A program made the translations under genes and the position numbers. Shown here piece after piece: positions 43,065 through 52,933 of a stretch of DNA of 64,000 nucleotides; position 1 is the first letter of the stretch; every line of letters starts with the position of its first letter. The notes beneath the pieces are model-generated. The model was not told where the DNA came from and ran no database searches. It saw only the letters and a program-made list of their open reading frames with translations. The DNA is taken from NCBI GenBank assembly GCA_041915365.1, contig JAYSBP010000011.1, forward strand, positions 1 through 64,000, given 5' to 3'. Origin of the DNA: UBA6016 sp041915365. GTDB taxonomy: Bacteria; Campylobacterota; Campylobacteria; Campylobacterales; UBA6016.

Positions 43065-44174
43065 TTATCCTTTTTTCGTGAGCCTTACCCCACACTCCAA
43101 ATGGTTTGTATATGCGAATTGGTCGAACGCCGCAAAAGCCTTGATGTCATGAGTCTGCGTCAGATATTCAAGGTCGGTTTTTAGTGTCTCCGGACTGCAT
43201 GAGATGTAGATGATTTCATCATAATTTGCGGCAAACTCTCTACCCATTTGCCCAAGCCCCGCACGAGGAGGGTCCACGAATATGGTATGAAAATCAAACT
43301 CTTTTAGATTTATCCCTTGAAGTCTCGTAAACTCCCTGACTCCTGTGAGAGCTTCGGTAGCTTCCTCTGCCGAAATACGCCCTAGATATAGATTTTCAAG
43401 GGCGTTTAGTTCTCTATTTTTTTTTGCCGCATCTATCGCCTCTTTGACGACTTCGGTAGCAAAGACTTTGCGGTATTTTTTGGCAAAAGCCATCGTGAAA
43501 TTGCCGCTACCGCAGTATAGTTCTATGAGGTCGCCATCTCCGCTAGCGTTTTGCGCCGCCCAATTTAGCATTTTTTCGTTCACTGCGCCGTTTGGCTGGC
43601 TAAAGCAGTTTTGCTTGATTACATATCTGAGCTTCTCGCCCGCTACGTCAAAGGCTCTAGTCACGAAGTCCTGACCTACCGTATGTATCTCGCCTTTAGA
43701 GCGTCCAGTGATAGATATGTCGTGCTTTGTGGCTAAGGCTTTGGCCGATTCCATCCAAGCCCCGTCAAGCCTCCTATGATATACGAGATTTAACACGCAT
43801 TCATCTCTTCCATTTCCTAGCAGTTCCGCCGAGAACAGTCCGTTTCTCATTGCCTTGTCGCTGTTTAGGGCTTGCGGCAATAACTTTATGAGATTGTTTA
43901 GCGGAGCAGATAGTATCTCGCACTCGTGCACCTCAAAAAACTTTTTTTCACGGTTTGTCATCGCAAAATAAAGTCCGTCGTCACCCTCTTTGTAAACTCT
44001 AAACTCAACTCTATCGCGAAAATTTGCCTCTGGGCTTTCAAAAACTTCAAAATCCCTATCCCAAAGAGCGCCAAATTCGGCTTTTAGGGTCTCTAGTTTG
44101 CGCTTTAGCTGAGTCTTGTATCCGCCGTCATAATTGACACAGGCATTGCATACGCCAAAATGTTCACAATTCAT
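43065..44174 (-). CDS. trmA: tRNA (uracil-5-)-methyltransferase
   Basis: This 369-aa SAM-dependent enzyme makes T54 in tRNA. It has an N-terminal TRAM-less half with CNACVNYDG, then KQNCFSQPN, DLIELYCGSGNFT, VDPPRAGLG and the catalytic YISCSPETLKTDL. Length agrees with TrmA (about 366), distinguishing it from larger RumA. It starts directly after the stop of fliP. Confidence 0.93.
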   Translation of the reverse strand: MNCEHFGVCNACVNYDGGYKTQLKRKLETLKAEFGALWDRDFEVFESPEANFRDRVEFRVYKEGDDGLYFAMTNREKKFFEVHECEILSAPLNNLIKLLPQALNSDKAMRNGLFSAELLGNGRDECVLNLVYHRRLDGAWMESAKALATKHDISITGRSKGEIHTVGQDFVTRAFDVAGEKLRYVIKQNCFSQPNGAVNEKMLNWAAQNASGDGDLIELYCGSGNFTMAFAKKYRKVFATEVVKEAIDAAKKNRELNALENLYLGRISAEEATEALTGVREFTRLQGINLKEFDFHTIFVDPPRAGLGQMGREFAANYDEIIYISCSPETLKTDLEYLTQTHDIKAFAAFDQFAYTNHLECGVRLTKKG

Positions 44175-44933
44175 CTATTTGAAGCTCGCAACAAGATTTT
44201 CTACTATCAGGTTCCATCCATCTACCATAACAAACAGCAGGAGCTTGAGCGGCAAGGAAATCATAACGGGAGGTAGCATCATCATACCCATACTCATAAG
44301 TACCGACGAGACGACCATATCGATAACAAGAAACGGCAAAAATAGCAAAAACCCTATCTCAAAAGCCGTCTTCATCTCGCTTATCATAAATGCTGGAATT
44401 ACGACTGTAAGCGGTATGTCTTCTACCGTTTTTGGGTTTTCCATCTTGCGAATACGGACAAATAGGGCAAGGTCCTTTTCTCTCGTATTTCTAACCATAA
44501 AGTCTTTGAACGGCCCCATAGACTTAGTAAAAGCCTCCTCATATCCGATGCGCTCTTCCATGTAGGGCTTTATCCCCTTGTCGTACGACTTTTTGCCTAC
44601 AGGCTCCATGATAAAAAATGTAAGTACCATAGCGAGCGACACGAGGACTTGGGTTGGCGGCATTTGTTGCGTACCGATGGCTTGTCTCAAAAATGAAAAC
44701 ACGATGATGAGCCTCGTAAAGCTCGTCATTACAAGGACAAGAGACGGAGCTAGGACAAGGAGAGTTAGAATAATGACTATATTTAGGCTTTTTACGAGTT
44801 GTTCCGGCTTTTGTGGGGCATTGATAGTCAAATCCACTACTGGAATTTGAGGCACGGTCGTAGCGGCAGGAGCGGCGTACGCATATAGCCCGAACAATAC
44901 AAAAACGAAGAACAGACCTAAAAGTTTTTTCAT
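44175..44933 (-). CDS. fliP: Flagellar export apparatus protein FliP
   Basis: This 252-aa protein has a signal-like N-terminus and four spans, with LVMTSFTRLIIVFSFLRQAIGTQQ, PPTQVLVSLAM, ISEMKTAFEIGFLLFLPFLVIDMVV and MGMMMLPPVMISLPLKLLLF (each the family signature). It is the core ring of the flagellar export gate. ATG 44933 is preferred to the one at 44951. It diverges from glmU and is followed by trmA, as in Campylobacter. Confidence 0.95.
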   Translation of the reverse strand: MKKLLGLFFVFVLFGLYAYAAPAATTVPQIPVVDLTINAPQKPEQLVKSLNIVIILTLLVLAPSLVLVMTSFTRLIIVFSFLRQAIGTQQMPPTQVLVSLAMVLTFFIMEPVGKKSYDKGIKPYMEERIGYEEAFTKSMGPFKDFMVRNTREKDLALFVRIRKMENPKTVEDIPLTVVIPAFMISEMKTAFEIGFLLFLPFLVIDMVVSSVLMSMGMMMLPPVMISLPLKLLLFVMVDGWNLIVENLVASFK

Positions 44934-45031
44934 GTGGAGGATTTTACACAAAACCCCATTTAGCTTCGGCCATTAATCCAAAATTGTCTAAAATCAGAGC
45001 CAGAAAACTACGTAATTTCCAAAGGTTTAAG

Positions 45032-46324
45032 ATGAGTGTTTCAGTAATAGTTATGGCGGCGGGACAAGGTACAAGGATGAAGTCCAAAACGCCGAAAGTC
45101 CTTCATAAGCTCTGCGGCAAGCCGATGCTTTATTATGTCCTTAGAGAGGCCAAAAAGCTAAGCGATGATGTGCAAGTTGTACTCTACCACGAAGCCGAAA
45201 TGATAAAAGAGGCCGTCCAAAAAGAGTTTTCGGATGTTGGCTTTTGTATTCAAGACCATGTGAATTTCCCTGGTACTGCCGGCGCCGTGATGGCGGCAAA
45301 CCCAAAATGTGACAAAGTAATAGTCCTAAACGGCGATATGCCGCTGGTATGTGCCGATGCTATAAAACCGTTACTAGAATACGATGCGGATGCTGTGATG
45401 TGTGCTATCAATCTCCACAATCCTAGCGGATACGGTCGTGTAGTGACGGCTGGTGATGAAGTGGTGAGAATAGTAGAAGAAAAAGACGCTACGGTGGTAG
45501 AGAAAAAAATAAACCTTGTAAATGCCGGTGTGTACGCTTTTGACGCTTCGTTTTTGAAAAGTGCGCTTGCCACGATAGATGCCAATAATGCTCAAAAAGA
45601 GTATTACCTCACGGACACCATAGGGTATGGGGTCAAAAGCGGTAAAAGCGTGAAGTGGATAAGCGTAGCTGAAGAGGAGTTCAAAGGTGTAAACTCCAAG
45701 GTAGACCTAGCGCACGCCGAGGAGATAATGCTAGACAAAATCCGCCTCAAATGGATGAAAGAGGGTGTGACTATGAGGCTACCGCAAACCATCTATATAG
45801 ACGACGCCGTAGAGTTCGTCGGTGAGTGCGAGGTGGAGAGCCACTGCGTCATCAAAGGAAATAGCCGCATAGAGAGAAGCGTCATCAAAGCGGGAAGCGT
45901 GATAGAAGACGCCGTGATGATAGACTCTGATTGCGGACCGATGGCTAGACTGAGACCAAAGACACAGCTAAAAGGTACACACATAGGCAACTTCGTAGAG
46001 TGCAAAAATGCAAGACTTGACGGCGTCAAAGCAGGACATCTAAGCTATCTGGGCGACTGTACGGCGCAGAGCGGGACAAATATCGGGGCAGGGACAATCA
46101 CCTGCAACTACGACGGTGTCAAAAAATACGAGACCGTAATCGGCAAAAATGTATTCATCGGCTCCGACACACAGCTAGTCGCCCCCGTCACGCTGGAGGA
46201 CAATACTATGATAGCGGCTGGCACCACGGTGACCAAAGACGTAGAGAGCGGCTCACTTGCACTTTCACGCACCACACAAAAGAACATCGCAGGGTTTTTT
46301 GATAGGTTTTTTGGGAAGAAGTAG
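45032..46324 (+). CDS. glmU: Bifunctional GlmU
   Basis: This 430-aa enzyme acetylates GlcN-1-P and makes UDP-GlcNAc, the precursor of peptidoglycan and lipid A. The N-terminal pyrophosphorylase has VMAAGQGTRMKSKTPKVLHKL. The C-terminal left-handed beta-helix has RPKTQLKGTHIGNFVE, GAGTITCNYDGVKKYET and FIGSDTQLVAP. ATG 45032 has AAAGG upstream and gives the family's usual N-terminus; the frame extends further but has no support. Confidence 0.96.
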   Translation: MSVSVIVMAAGQGTRMKSKTPKVLHKLCGKPMLYYVLREAKKLSDDVQVVLYHEAEMIKEAVQKEFSDVGFCIQDHVNFPGTAGAVMAANPKCDKVIVLNGDMPLVCADAIKPLLEYDADAVMCAINLHNPSGYGRVVTAGDEVVRIVEEKDATVVEKKINLVNAGVYAFDASFLKSALATIDANNAQKEYYLTDTIGYGVKSGKSVKWISVAEEEFKGVNSKVDLAHAEEIMLDKIRLKWMKEGVTMRLPQTIYIDDAVEFVGECEVESHCVIKGNSRIERSVIKAGSVIEDAVMIDSDCGPMARLRPKTQLKGTHIGNFVECKNARLDGVKAGHLSYLGDCTAQSGTNIGAGTITCNYDGVKKYETVIGKNVFIGSDTQLVAPVTLEDNTMIAAGTTVTKDVESGSLALSRTTQKNIAGFFDRFFGKK

Positions 46325-46327
46325 AAA

Positions 46328-47056
46328 TTGAGAGTAGTCTCTTGGAATAGTGCAAAGGCTTTTAGAAACAAATCCAAAAAAGTACTGAAACTAAAGCCTG
46401 ATGTTGCAGTGGTTTTGGAATGTGAAAATCCAGAATTTTGCAAAGACAAAGAGTGGCTTCATGAATTTGGCTCTTATGTTTGGTTTGGCGAAAATAAAAA
46501 TCAAGGCGTAGCCGTTTTTGTGGCAGACGGCATTGAAATTGAGCCGTTAGATTGGTTTGATGTAAATATCAAGTTTATTCGACCATTTAAAATAAAAACA
46601 AAAAATATTGAGTTTGTGGTTTTGGCTGTCTGGGCAAATAATGCAGAGTCACCGACTTTTAGGTATATTGGTCAAGTTTGGAAATTTTTGGAAAAATACA
46701 AAAATCATTTTTACGGGCTAGATATTTTAATGTTAGGCGATTTTAACAGCAACAAACAATGGGACGTGTCTGATAGATGGTGGAATCACACGGATGTAGT
46801 AAATATATTGCGTGATTTACAAATAGAGAGTCTGTATCATTTTAAAAATAGAGTTAAGCAAGGCGAAGAGACGATAAAAACATTTTTTATGCACAAGAAG
46901 GCTGAAAAGGGCTATCACATAGACTACTGTTTTGGCTCAAAAACCTTTCAGGATGAATTAAAAAATTTTGAAATCGGAAAATTTGACGACTGGATAGAAT
47001 ATAGCGACCATTGCCCTTTGATATGTGATTTTGATATTAAGCTGGAAAAACAATGA
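46328..47056 (+). CDS. Endonuclease/exonuclease/phosphatase family protein
   Basis: This 242-aa protein has the EEP fold motifs RVVSWNSAKAFRNK, VLECENP, MLGDFNSNKQWD and YSDHCPLICDF, with the metal ligands Glu, Asp-Asn and Asp-His. It might act on DNA or phosphorylated lipids or sugars. The TTG start is at 46328, four bases after the glmU stop, and the stop overlaps coaBC by four bases. In Campylobacter I recall glmU next to coaBC without this gene. Its base composition is visibly more AT-rich than its neighbours, so it may be an insertion. Confidence 0.8.
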   Translation: MRVVSWNSAKAFRNKSKKVLKLKPDVAVVLECENPEFCKDKEWLHEFGSYVWFGENKNQGVAVFVADGIEIEPLDWFDVNIKFIRPFKIKTKNIEFVVLAVWANNAESPTFRYIGQVWKFLEKYKNHFYGLDILMLGDFNSNKQWDVSDRWWNHTDVVNILRDLQIESLYHFKNRVKQGEETIKTFFMHKKAEKGYHIDYCFGSKTFQDELKNFEIGKFDDWIEYSDHCPLICDFDIKLEKQ

Positions 47057-48327
47057 ACTACGAAAACCTCTTAAAAAACAGACGGATAGGGCTAGCCGTC
47101 ACGGCGTCGGTGTCGATATATAAGGCTTTGGAGCTAGTGCGACTATATACCAAAGCGGGTGCGGATGTACGGGTCGTGATGAGCGAAGAGGCGAAGAAGT
47201 TTATTAGCCCGATAATGTTTGAGAGCTTGAGCGGTCATGTTGTGCTCCACTCCGAGACTGAGAGCTGGGCTAGCGAGGTGGATGGCGGTGTGAGCAATCA
47301 CATAGGGCTTGCCAAATGGGCGGAGGTATTCGTCGTCGCTCCCGCAAGCGCAAACACGATAGCAAAGCTCGCCAACGCCGTAGCGGACAATCTAATGCTC
47401 CAGACCCTGCTTGCAAGCACGTCTCCAAAGGTGTTAGCTCCTGCGGCAAATACCAATATGATAGAGCACCCAATCACAAAGGCAAACATCAAGATGCTCA
47501 CCCTTTGCGGCTACGAGATAGTCGATAGCGTGAGCAAGCTGCTAGCGTGCGGTGACGAGGGCAAAGGCGGACTGGCCGATGTGGAAGATATATTCCTCGC
47601 TACAGCTAGGGCATTGATGCGTGAAGAGTTTTGGGAGTATAGAAACGCCGTTGTTACGGGTGGCGGTACTATGGAGCGTATAGATGACGTGAGATATATC
47701 GGCAACTTCTCAAGCGGCAAGATGGCGGACGCTCTAGCCGTGGCGCTGTACGTGAGGGGTGCGGATGTAAGGCTAGTTAGCCAGAAAAGCTCTCTAAGCT
47801 CAGCTGTAATCAAAAAAATAGGTTTTGAGAGTGGGGCTGAGCTAAAAGCTAGACTTGAGAGTCTGATGGAAGGGGCGAAACTCCCCAAATCTACAGCTCC
47901 AAGTCTGCTGACAAGCGAGCCAGTAAGACCAGTGTCCAAAGAGCCATATCTCTTCATGGCGGCGGCGGTAGGAGACTTCGCCCCTGCCATAAAAGCGGAC
48001 GGCAAGATAAAAAAAGAGGACAAAGATGCGCTCTCTTTGGAGCTGGCAAAAACCGTCGATATAGTAGGTAGTCTGAAAAAAGACGGGATAAAAACAGTAA
48101 CTTTCAAGGCCGAGATGGATGGCAAAAACAGTCTCAAAAACGCCAAAAAAGCGTTAGAAGACAAAGGCGTGGACGCCGTGTGTCTGAATGTGCTGGGCGG
48201 CGATATAAATTTTGGCTCCGACGAAAACGAAGTGACGATAGTGGACAAAAACGGCGAAACGCAAATACAAAAAGCGGACAAGCTAGGCGTCGCCTTGAAA
48301 ATACTAGAAGGTGTAAAAAAGCTATGA
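47053..48327 (+). CDS. coaBC: Bifunctional CoaBC
   Basis: This 424-aa enzyme converts phosphopantothenate to 4'-phosphopantetheine for coenzyme A. The decarboxylase half has GLAVTASVSIYKALELVRLY, the FMN/Cys motif HIGLAKWAE...PASANTIAKLANAVADN, PAANTNM and LLACGDEGKGGLAD. The synthetase half has TGGGTMERIDDVRYIGNFSSGKMADALA and FKAEMDGKN near the end. It starts inside the EEP gene and overlaps the FliK-like gene (ATGA). Confidence 0.94.
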   Translation: MNYENLLKNRRIGLAVTASVSIYKALELVRLYTKAGADVRVVMSEEAKKFISPIMFESLSGHVVLHSETESWASEVDGGVSNHIGLAKWAEVFVVAPASANTIAKLANAVADNLMLQTLLASTSPKVLAPAANTNMIEHPITKANIKMLTLCGYEIVDSVSKLLACGDEGKGGLADVEDIFLATARALMREEFWEYRNAVVTGGGTMERIDDVRYIGNFSSGKMADALAVALYVRGADVRLVSQKSSLSSAVIKKIGFESGAELKARLESLMEGAKLPKSTAPSLLTSEPVRPVSKEPYLFMAAAVGDFAPAIKADGKIKKEDKDALSLELAKTVDIVGSLKKDGIKTVTFKAEMDGKNSLKNAKKALEDKGVDAVCLNVLGGDINFGSDENEVTIVDKNGETQIQKADKLGVALKILEGVKKL

Positions 48328-50054
48328 TAGAAGGGCTAAAGGGTGCTGCGGTACTAAAAGACATATCTGCCCTTGCCCAAAATCTGGAAAAAAAGATTGG
48401 GCTTCCCGTGAGCGTGGAGGCTTTGCAAAAACTACTAGAGACAAAAGACGGCTACAAATATCTAGCAAATATAGACGGCAAACTAACGGAAATTCTCTCC
48501 AAACAAGAGCTTGATACGGGGGTGAAGTATTGGGCGGATGGCGTGAAAAATCAGATGAACAATACTTTGACACTCGAAAATCTAGTCCAAAAACCGCATA
48601 TATTGCAAAGCGAGATTTTTAACTCAGGTACTCTCTCAAAAGTCCTCGGATTTGATAAGCTAGTCGAAGTGGTCAAAGCAGAAATGGCAAAAATACTCAC
48701 TTCATCCGAGCAAGATACGGATACAGAGGCCAAACCAACCCAACAAACAACCACGCAACAAACAGCAAACAAGAATGCACCAGAGGCGATAAGGCTCGTA
48801 GCGGCCGAAACTCAGCTATCAAAACCGCTCGGTGAGCAGACGACGCAGAGCGTAAAAACTGACGAGCCAAAGCAAACGCAACAACCTATGCCGACGCAAA
48901 AAGATACTCCAAAAACAGAGCCGCAAAAAGTATCCGCACAAGAGGCAACGAGCGCAAAGAGTGAGGTGATAACACTCAAAGAAATAGTACTAAAAGAGCT
49001 AAAAGCCGCCGTAAGTTCGTCTGCCCAAGCGACTACCGTCACACCGCAAAGCGCAAAAGAAGAGCCGAGAGCGACGAAAAGCGTACAGCAAGATAGTGCC
49101 CAAAAAAGCGAAACTCCAAAAGAGGCACAAAAAGATGTCGCAACGCAAAGGGCATCGGAGAAGCTGAGTGGAGAGACGCTAAGGGATAAGCTAAGAGAGT
49201 TCAAAAATATAATGGCGAGTCACCCTAGCATACCGAGCAAGGCGGAGGCAGAGAGGGCGAAAACAGATATTTTGCCAATGCAAAAAGAGCAAAAAACCAC
49301 CGCTCACGAGGGCGTGACGGAGGCAACAAAAAGCGAGAATCTAGAAAAGTTGCTCGCCGTGCTATCTCAAAATTTTGAGGGAGTGCCAAAAAATCTGCTT
49401 CAAGAGACGGCGCAAAAGATAGCCGACTTGATATTTGGCAAACTCCCGGAGAGTGAAGCGGATGACACTGTGCTAAAAGCTCTTGAGCATCTGGAAAAAC
49501 AACTTGACAAGAAAGAGGCGGTAATCGGAGCCGGCAAAAAGACTACTACGCCTTCAGAGCAAAGCGTTGAGGAAGAGACCGTAAGTAAGCAAGCGTCAAA
49601 TGAAAAAGAGGCGGAGAACGCCGCAAGTCAAAAAACAGACAATCCAGCCTCAAAGCTTAAGACGCAACTGCTAGAAGAGTTGGCAAAAGTCAGTTCCAAA
49701 AATGATTTTCAGATACTCTCTCAGGTGGCGATGTCGCTAAACAAAGAGGTTTTTACGTTTGTGCTTGAAGATAAGGGTGTGCTGCAGTTCAAGAAACAAG
49801 GTAGCAAGGAGTTAAACGCCAAATGGATAGAATTTTATAGCGCTTTTGAGACTTTGGGGCCTGTCAGCGGCGAGATTTCGCACTTTGATGGCAACACTTC
49901 GCTGGCTTTAAATGTCGAATTTGAAAGCACATATAATTTTTTGAAAGAAAATCTAAAAGACCTCTCATTTTTTGACCACAAAAATGTCTCCATTATGCGT
50001 GGAATCAAAGAGATTGTGGAGATAAGAGCCTCTTTTTTGGATACTACGGGATAA
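48324..50054 (+). CDS. Large hydrophilic protein, possible FliK-like hook-length control
   Basis: The protein has 576 aa: a helical N-terminus, a long low-complexity middle (about 130-450, rich in Thr, Gln, Lys and Glu), and a folded C-terminal domain of about 120 residues (VFTFVLEDKGVLQFKKQ, then LGPVSGEISHFDGNTSLALNVEF and ENLKDL). A disordered middle with a small C-terminal domain is the FliK layout and the C-terminal pattern fits, but I cannot show it, and another FliK may exist elsewhere. ATG 48324 overlaps the coaBC stop. A longer overlapping frame is not supported. Confidence 0.5.
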   Translation: MIEGLKGAAVLKDISALAQNLEKKIGLPVSVEALQKLLETKDGYKYLANIDGKLTEILSKQELDTGVKYWADGVKNQMNNTLTLENLVQKPHILQSEIFNSGTLSKVLGFDKLVEVVKAEMAKILTSSEQDTDTEAKPTQQTTTQQTANKNAPEAIRLVAAETQLSKPLGEQTTQSVKTDEPKQTQQPMPTQKDTPKTEPQKVSAQEATSAKSEVITLKEIVLKELKAAVSSSAQATTVTPQSAKEEPRATKSVQQDSAQKSETPKEAQKDVATQRASEKLSGETLRDKLREFKNIMASHPSIPSKAEAERAKTDILPMQKEQKTTAHEGVTEATKSENLEKLLAVLSQNFEGVPKNLLQETAQKIADLIFGKLPESEADDTVLKALEHLEKQLDKKEAVIGAGKKTTTPSEQSVEEETVSKQASNEKEAENAASQKTDNPASKLKTQLLEELAKVSSKNDFQILSQVAMSLNKEVFTFVLEDKGVLQFKKQGSKELNAKWIEFYSAFETLGPVSGEISHFDGNTSLALNVEFESTYNFLKENLKDLSFFDHKNVSIMRGIKEIVEIRASFLDTTG

Positions 50055-50063
50055 GGATAATTT

Positions 50064-51419
50064 TTGAGATATGCTTTACCGCTAACGATTGCGACTTTTG
50101 TTGTCGGGTTTTTGTTTAACTTTTATTTTCCGCTTTATACGGATGAAGCATATTACTGGCTTTGGAGTAAACACCTCGATACAGGCTATCTCGACCATCC
50201 GCCGGTTACGGCGTTTGTCATTTGGATTACGACGCTACTCGGAGACTATGGGTGGAGCGTCAAACTCGCCGCTCTTGCGTGCTACGCCATATCTGCATAT
50301 TTTTTGTTTTTGCTTGCAAGAAGAGCATATGGAAAAGACGTCGGCATAATATCAACCCTCATTTTCTCTCTATCCCCCGCCGTAACTGTCGGTATGAGCA
50401 TTATGACTCCAGATGCGCCGCTTACGCTTTTTTGGACGATATCGCTTTATTATGCCTATAAAATTTTGTTTGAGAGCTCAAAAGTATCTGATTTTGTGAT
50501 ACTAGGCATATTAGTAGGCCTTTCTATGGCCTCCAAATACACTGCGGCCTTGTTGGTTATTTTTATCGTGCTCTATGTCGTAGTCAAAAAATGGCGTATG
50601 CTACTTGACAAAAAAAGCTGGCTTATTCCAATCGTCTCTATCGTGGTATTTTCCCCTGTTGTTTGGTGGAACTATAAGCATGAGTGGCTCGGTTTTGGAT
50701 TTCAGCTATCAAGAGCCATCCTAAAACCAAATCCTCTGCAAGGTTTTGGTGAGTTTTTTGGTGGTTTGTTTGCTATTTTCTCTCCTGTTTTTATGGGGTT
50801 TTTGGTGTATGGGTTGTTCAAGTGGCGAACTTATGATGACAAAGAGAAGTTTTTTGCAACTATAACATACGGTGTTTTGGGCTTTTTTATATACAAATCA
50901 TTTTTTGGACATATGGAGCTTAATTGGGCAGCTCCGGCGTTCATAGGCGGTTCTATATTGGTTGCGCTTAGGATACGAAATTATCGTAAGCTTTTTGTAT
51001 CTGGCGTAGCGATAGCGGTTATTTTGGGGCTTGTTATACGATTTCCATTTTTGTTTGGATTGCAAGGTGCGGCAAATCCGCATCAAAGAGTCTTTGGCTA
51101 TGCCGAGGCGGCGCAGAGGGTGAAAGAGCTAAAAAATACGGATGATGCCGTAATGAGCGACCACCTGACTAATGCCTCTATTCTTTGGTTTTATATAGGT
51201 GCTCCAGTCACGATACCAACAGACAGTAGAATGAGCGCTTTTGATTTCTGGGGTCTTGGAGCTAAAGCACCGTTGAAAAAAGGGATTTATATGAGCCGAA
51301 GCGATGAAACGGAAGCGCTAAAAAAAATATACGGCAACGTTGAACTCGTCGAAAAATTTGAAGCAAAAAAAGATGGCTTCAAAAATGTTGAATTTTATAT
51401 TTTTAGGGTTACCCCCTAG
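50064..51419 (+). CDS. GT-C glycosyltransferase, ArnT/PMT-like
   Basis: This 451-aa protein has about ten membrane spans and the catalytic-type loop PLYTDEAYYWLWSKHLDTGYLDHPPV, the DxD/E motif of the GT39/ArnT class, which transfer sugars from polyprenyl phosphates to lipid or protein acceptors in the periplasm. The periplasmic C-terminal part is short. Start TTG 50064, with AAGGA upstream. It begins the glycan island and resembles the gene at 58.0 kb. Confidence 0.85.
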   Translation: MRYALPLTIATFVVGFLFNFYFPLYTDEAYYWLWSKHLDTGYLDHPPVTAFVIWITTLLGDYGWSVKLAALACYAISAYFLFLLARRAYGKDVGIISTLIFSLSPAVTVGMSIMTPDAPLTLFWTISLYYAYKILFESSKVSDFVILGILVGLSMASKYTAALLVIFIVLYVVVKKWRMLLDKKSWLIPIVSIVVFSPVVWWNYKHEWLGFGFQLSRAILKPNPLQGFGEFFGGLFAIFSPVFMGFLVYGLFKWRTYDDKEKFFATITYGVLGFFIYKSFFGHMELNWAAPAFIGGSILVALRIRNYRKLFVSGVAIAVILGLVIRFPFLFGLQGAANPHQRVFGYAEAAQRVKELKNTDDAVMSDHLTNASILWFYIGAPVTIPTDSRMSAFDFWGLGAKAPLKKGIYMSRSDETEALKKIYGNVELVEKFEAKKDGFKNVEFYIFRVTP

Positions 51420-51554
51420 ATGATACTTTGGGTTGAATTTGTCATAGTCCTGCTCATATCCGCAATGACTATAGTTGGGATAATGGAGTATATAAAAATC
51501 GCTAGACTGGCGTTTCAAAAACTTTTTAAAAACCGCAAAAGACGGCAGATATGA
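51420..51554 (+). CDS. 44-aa single-span membrane protein
   Basis: The ATG lies directly after the stop of the GT-C gene and the TGA overlaps the next ATG (ATGA), so it is coupled on both sides. It encodes MILWVEFVIVLLISAMTIVG, then IMEY and a basic tail KLFKNRKRRQ. It is a short anchor with a positive cytoplasmic end. It could stabilise a glycosyltransferase complex. No family recognised. Confidence 0.6.
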   Translation: MILWVEFVIVLLISAMTIVGIMEYIKIARLAFQKLFKNRKRRQI

Positions 51555-52930
51555 TTATATTGAGACTGCTTTGGAAGTTGTTTCGATTCGTCTCATTTTT
51601 GTTTGTTACGATAGTTGCTATTTTTTATTTTGTCGTGCCAGATATCGTATATAGTAGATACGGCGGTAAAGAGATTATTTCTTCACTCCATCCAAAGTGG
51701 TTGTTAAGCGATCAGCCAGATATTCTTCGTATTCCAAAAGAGCAAAAAAACATACTGTATATGACTCAGGCGGATATGTTTATCGAGATGGCATACTGCA
51801 ATATCATACACTTTCCATCTCTTGTGGCGAACTATCTTTTTTCAAAAGGAGATAGCGATACCGTATCAGAAAACTATTTTGGAATGAGTATAGACCCTTG
51901 TAAAAACGACGTAGGAGTCATAGTCGAAAAACTCCAAGAACTTGGTGTAAAAAGCGTCCTTTTACGGATAAATTACAAAAGGGATTTATTTGTCTCCGAC
52001 GAGTACAGAAAAATCAAAGAAGCGGTTGGCTTGCTTCACGCCAAAGGGTATGATGTGCTTTTGGTGTTGGCTCAAAATAGAGATAGTTTTGAAGCCGGAG
52101 CTGATTTGGACTTGTATTTTAAGACGATATTTTCTGATTTTAGAGGCAAGGCAAACGAGTATCAAATAGGGGAGACGATTAATCGTCCAAAATGGGGCGT
52201 AATCAGAAAAGGGGAGTATGAAAGATTTTACGCTACGGCTAAAAAATATAGAGATGCCATAGACAAAAATGCAAAACTGATAGCTCCTTCCGTCATAGAC
52301 TTTGAGTGGCTTTATGCTACATATTTTTCAAAGACCATAGGGGACTACGATATTCTAAACTCCCTTTTGTATGTCGACAGGGTGCATCAACCTGAAAACG
52401 AACAAGACGGTTTTGACACTATGGACAAAATAGCCCTAATGAGAGCAGTGGATACGAGCAAAAAGTTTTATATTACAGAATTTAATTGGCCTCTATCAAA
52501 TACTGGCGATTATAAGCCGACAAGCGAAAAAGAGGCCGTGAGTGAAGAGCTACACGCTATGTATAATATAAGGTATTTACTCACAACGATTGGTTCAAAG
52601 AAGGTTGATAAGGTTTATTATTGGCAGTTATATGCCAAGGGATACGGGCTAATAGACCATATGGATATGAAGGACAAACCGTCTTTTGCGGCGTACAAAA
52701 CAATCATAAGTCTATTTGGAAATACGAGGACTTCTTCGTATGCAAAATCAGCAAACTGCTACTCGCTCAAATCTATGAAAAATGGGAAAACCGTAGAAGC
52801 AAAATGGTGCAAGGATGAAGCTAGAGTGGTGTTAAAAAAAGAGTCAAAATACCGTTATCTCGATGTGTATGGCAATGACTTTACGGGTGACACTGTTGGC
52901 GGCTCGCCGATATATGTAATAGAGAAGTAG
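51551..52930 (+). CDS. Membrane-anchored glycoside hydrolase-like protein
   Basis: This 459-aa protein has one N-terminal anchor (about 10-30) and a large extracytoplasmic domain with a TIM-barrel look. Glu208 in EYQIGETINRPKWG and Glu310 in FYITEFNWPLS sit where the acid/base and nucleophile of clan GH-A enzymes lie, and KVDKVYYWQLYAKGYGLID follows. I assign only the clan by pattern, not the family. The neighbours suggest it trims or remodels a surface glycan or lipid-linked sugar. It converges with the gene at 52934. Confidence 0.6.
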   Translation: MIILRLLWKLFRFVSFLFVTIVAIFYFVVPDIVYSRYGGKEIISSLHPKWLLSDQPDILRIPKEQKNILYMTQADMFIEMAYCNIIHFPSLVANYLFSKGDSDTVSENYFGMSIDPCKNDVGVIVEKLQELGVKSVLLRINYKRDLFVSDEYRKIKEAVGLLHAKGYDVLLVLAQNRDSFEAGADLDLYFKTIFSDFRGKANEYQIGETINRPKWGVIRKGEYERFYATAKKYRDAIDKNAKLIAPSVIDFEWLYATYFSKTIGDYDILNSLLYVDRVHQPENEQDGFDTMDKIALMRAVDTSKKFYITEFNWPLSNTGDYKPTSEKEAVSEELHAMYNIRYLLTTIGSKKVDKVYYWQLYAKGYGLIDHMDMKDKPSFAAYKTIISLFGNTRTSSYAKSANCYSLKSMKNGKTVEAKWCKDEARVVLKKESKYRYLDVYGNDFTGDTVGGSPIYVIEK

Positions 52931-52933
52931 CCT

